5,267 nucleotides of DNA, taken from positions 1 to 5,267 of the forward strand of contig JASFRI010000310.1 in assembly GCA_050115015.1 (NCBI GenBank), given 5' to 3'. The notes under the pieces are model-generated. The model was given only the letters and a program-made list of their open reading frames with translations. It had not been told where the DNA came from and searched no databases. The first letter of the stretch is position 1, and each line of letters starts with the position of its first letter. The translations under genes were made by a program, and so were the position numbers. The stretch comes from JASFRI01 sp050115015 (GTDB lineage: Bacteria > Acidobacteriota > Polarisedimenticolia > CBDVAL01). Below are positions 3,603 to 5,267 of this stretch, piece by piece.

Positions 3603-5267
3603 CTAGTCCAGGCGGGTTCGGAGGGTCTTGAAGTCGATGTCGAGCAGCTCGCAGGCGCGGCTCTTGCTGCCCTGCAGCCGCTCGTAGACGTAGCCGGCGT
3701 AGATCCGTTTCAGCTCGCGCTCGCTCAGGCCGCGGGCGTAGGCGTCCTCGAGGCTCGTCACCAGATCGCGGCCGGCGCCGGAGGGGCGCTCCAGGGGGGG
3801 GAGCCACTCGCCGTCGGAGAGGAGGACCCCGCGCTCCACGGCGTTCTTGAGCTCCCGGACGTTGCCGGGCCACTCGTGGTCCGTGTAGGACCGCATCGCC
3901 TCATCCCGGATCCCCAGCGTCGGCTTGCTCTGTGCGGTGCAGAAGCGGTCGACGTAGTGCCGCACCAGGGCGGCGACGTCCTCCGGGCGCTCCCGCAGGG
4001 GAGGAAGGGTGATGGGGACGACGTTCAGCCGGTAGTAGAGGTCCTCCCGGAAGCGCCCGGCCAGCATGGCCGCCTCCAGGTCGGTGTGGGTCGCGGCGAT
4101 CAGCCGGATATCCAGCGGGACCGTCCGGTGGCTGCCGAGCCGCTCCACGCAGCGCTCCTGCACCGCCCGGAGGATCTTCGACTGGGCCTCCAGCGCGAGG
4201 TCGCCGATCTCGTCCAGGAAGATCGTCCCGCCGTTGGCCTCCTCGAACTTGCCGGGCCGCTCGACCACGTCGGTGGCAGCACCGCGGGCCACGCCGAACA
4301 GCTCGCTCTCCACCAGCGGGCCCGGCAGCGCGGCGCAGTTCACCGCCACGAACGGGGCGTCCTTCCTGGGGCTCAGGTCGTGGAGCAGCCGCGCGATCAG
4401 CTCCTTGCCGGTGCCGCTCTCCCCGCGGAGAAGCACGGTGGCTTCCCGCGGGCCGACCTTCCGCGCCAGGTCGAGGACGCGGCGCATCGCCGGCGAGCTG
4501 CCGACGATCTGGCCCGGGTGCCATGCCCCCCGCGCCTCCACCTCCAGGCGCTTGACGCTCTGGCGCAGGCGGCCCTCGTTGCGGGCGTTCTCCACCGCCG
4601 CGGCGGCAAAGCCCCCGTAGGCCATCAGGAACCGTGCGTCGGGCTCGTCGAACACGCTGTCGAGCTTCCGGTTGTCCACGTAGAGCGTGCCGATGGCCCG
4701 GTCCGGCAGCAGCAAGGGGACGCAGATGAACGAGCGGATCTTGAAGTTCAGGACGCTGCGGTTCGACTGGAAACGCTCGTCGGTCATCGCGTTCATGGAG
4801 TAGATCGGCCGGGCATCCTGGATCGCCCGCCGCAGGATGCCGCGGCTGATCTCCCCCGCGTCCCGGGCGGTGTCGCGGTCCGCCCCGCGGGACACCTTCA
4901 GCTCGAGCCGTTCGGGACCCTCCAGCAGGAAGATCAGCCCGCGCTCCGCGCGCATGAGCTCGATGGCGCTGTCCAGGAGCTTCTCCAGCAGCTCGGTGAG
5001 GTTGTGGCTGGATCGGATGATCTCCGAGGCCCGGTACATCGTCTCCAGCTCCTTCACCGCTCCGGCGGAACGACCGTGAGGGGGGGGCTCGTCCTTCAGG
5101 CGCTGCCGCAGGCCGCGGGCCCGCTCGAGCCGCGGACGGAGCCCGCCGCGCCGGAAGACCTCCTCGGCGCGGTCCAGCAGATCGTTCGGATCCTCGCCGA
5201 GCTCCGGATGGTCGGCCGCGACCTTCGCCCGGCAGAGGTCCACCCGGGCCGCCAGCACCTCGCTGCC
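3603..5267 (-). CDS. Sigma-54-interacting transcriptional activator: GAF, AAA+, Fis-type HTH (5'-truncated by window edge)
   Basis: The frame is open to the right edge. A GTG at 5258 is the first possible start visible, but the frame continues above it and the helical, TPR-like start suggests a longer protein, so the true start is probably outside. Numbering from that GTG: 1-56 helical and charged; about 84-225 a GAF domain (GLIFLLEG, SVLNFKIRSFICVPLL, GTLYVDNR), a likely small-molecule sensor; about 226-246 linker helix; 250-480 sigma-54 AAA+ domain with Walker A GESGTGKE (279-286), Walker B TIFLDE (345-350), AATHTDL (388-394), REDLYYRLNV (404-413) and WPGNVREL (463-470); about 516-551 Fis-like HTH (GSKSRACELLDIDFKTLRTRL) ending almost at the stop. 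The GAFTGA loop is replaced by GAATDV (326-331). Expected role: ATP-driven opening of sigma-54 promoter complexes in the cytoplasm. The promoter just downstream (3440-3456) is an obvious candidate target. Confidence 0.95.
   Translation of the reverse strand, partial: GSEVLAARVDLCRAKVAADHPELGEDPNDLLDRAEEVFRRGGLRPRLERARGLRQRLKDEPPPHGRSAGAVKELETMYRASEIIRSSHNLTELLEKLLDSAIELMRAERGLIFLLEGPERLELKVSRGADRDTARDAGEISRGILRRAIQDARPIYSMNAMTDERFQSNRSVLNFKIRSFICVPLLLPDRAIGTLYVDNRKLDSVFDEPDARFLMAYGGFAAAAVENARNEGRLRQSVKRLEVEARGAWHPGQIVGSSPAMRRVLDLARKVGPREATVLLRGESGTGKELIARLLHDLSPRKDAPFVAVNCAALPGPLVESELFGVARGAATDVVERPGKFEEANGGTIFLDEIGDLALEAQSKILRAVQERCVERLGSHRTVPLDIRLIAATHTDLEAAMLAGRFREDLYYRLNVVPITLPPLRERPEDVAALVRHYVDRFCTAQSKPTLGIRDEAMRSYTDHEWPGNVRELKNAVERGVLLSDGEWLPPLERPSGAGRDLVTSLEDAYARGLSERELKRIYAGYVYERLQGSKSRACELLDIDFKTLRTRLD

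Noticed and set aside
3487..3873. A 128-codon minus-strand open frame running into the A/T-rich gap
   Set aside because: It is an alternative frame over the end of the activator gene and reads through the inverted repeat. The activator frame ends cleanly at 3603 after a Fis-type HTH.
4066..4620. A 184-codon plus-strand open frame
   Set aside because: It is antisense to the conserved AAA+ domain of the activator; its S/R/P-rich translation is a reverse-strand shadow.

Overview
The window is GC-rich bacterial chromosome (by eye well over 60% G+C) and everything I can support is encoded on the minus strand, so it reads right to left. The combination of a GAF/AAA+/Fis-type sigma-54 activator, a very large uncharacterised multi-pass membrane protein and strong G/C third-position bias fits a high-GC environmental lineage such as Acidobacteriota, Myxococcota or a relative. 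That placement is inference; no marker gene is present.

In transcription order the layout is as follows. (1) 5267-3603: the C-terminal 554 codons of a sigma-54 enhancer-binding protein whose N-terminus lies beyond the right edge. It has helical, possibly TPR-like, N-terminal residues, a GAF sensor domain, an AAA+ domain with intact Walker motifs but a divergent GAFTGA loop, and a short Fis-type HTH. (2) 3602-3392: an A/T-rich regulatory island. It holds a perfect 12-bp inverted repeat followed by a U-tract, an IHF-like core site, and a well-formed -24/-12 sigma-54 promoter (GGCAC-N5-TTGC). (3) 3391-3146: a small secreted or membrane-tethered protein of 81 residues with a strong Shine-Dalgarno. 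(4) 3145-2975: a gap with a minus-strand terminator-like hairpin and a possible sigma-70 promoter. (5) 2974-1: 991 codons, still open at the left edge, of a large membrane protein with a roughly 630-residue extracytoplasmic domain between TM1 and seven further C-terminal TM helices. This gene runs off the window and is covered by long spurious antisense ORFs, so simple ORF calling misses it.

The most interesting points are two. First, a complete sigma-54 control region sits directly downstream of a sigma-54 activator gene and in front of a tiny exported protein, suggesting a local regulatory circuit. Second, a 96-102-nt in-frame tandem repeat inside the large membrane protein has amplified a short segment (ETHPPFRD) just before the point where I recall relatives carrying a single conserved copy. 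How the small protein and the large protein work together is not shown by the sequence; they may be separate transcription units.
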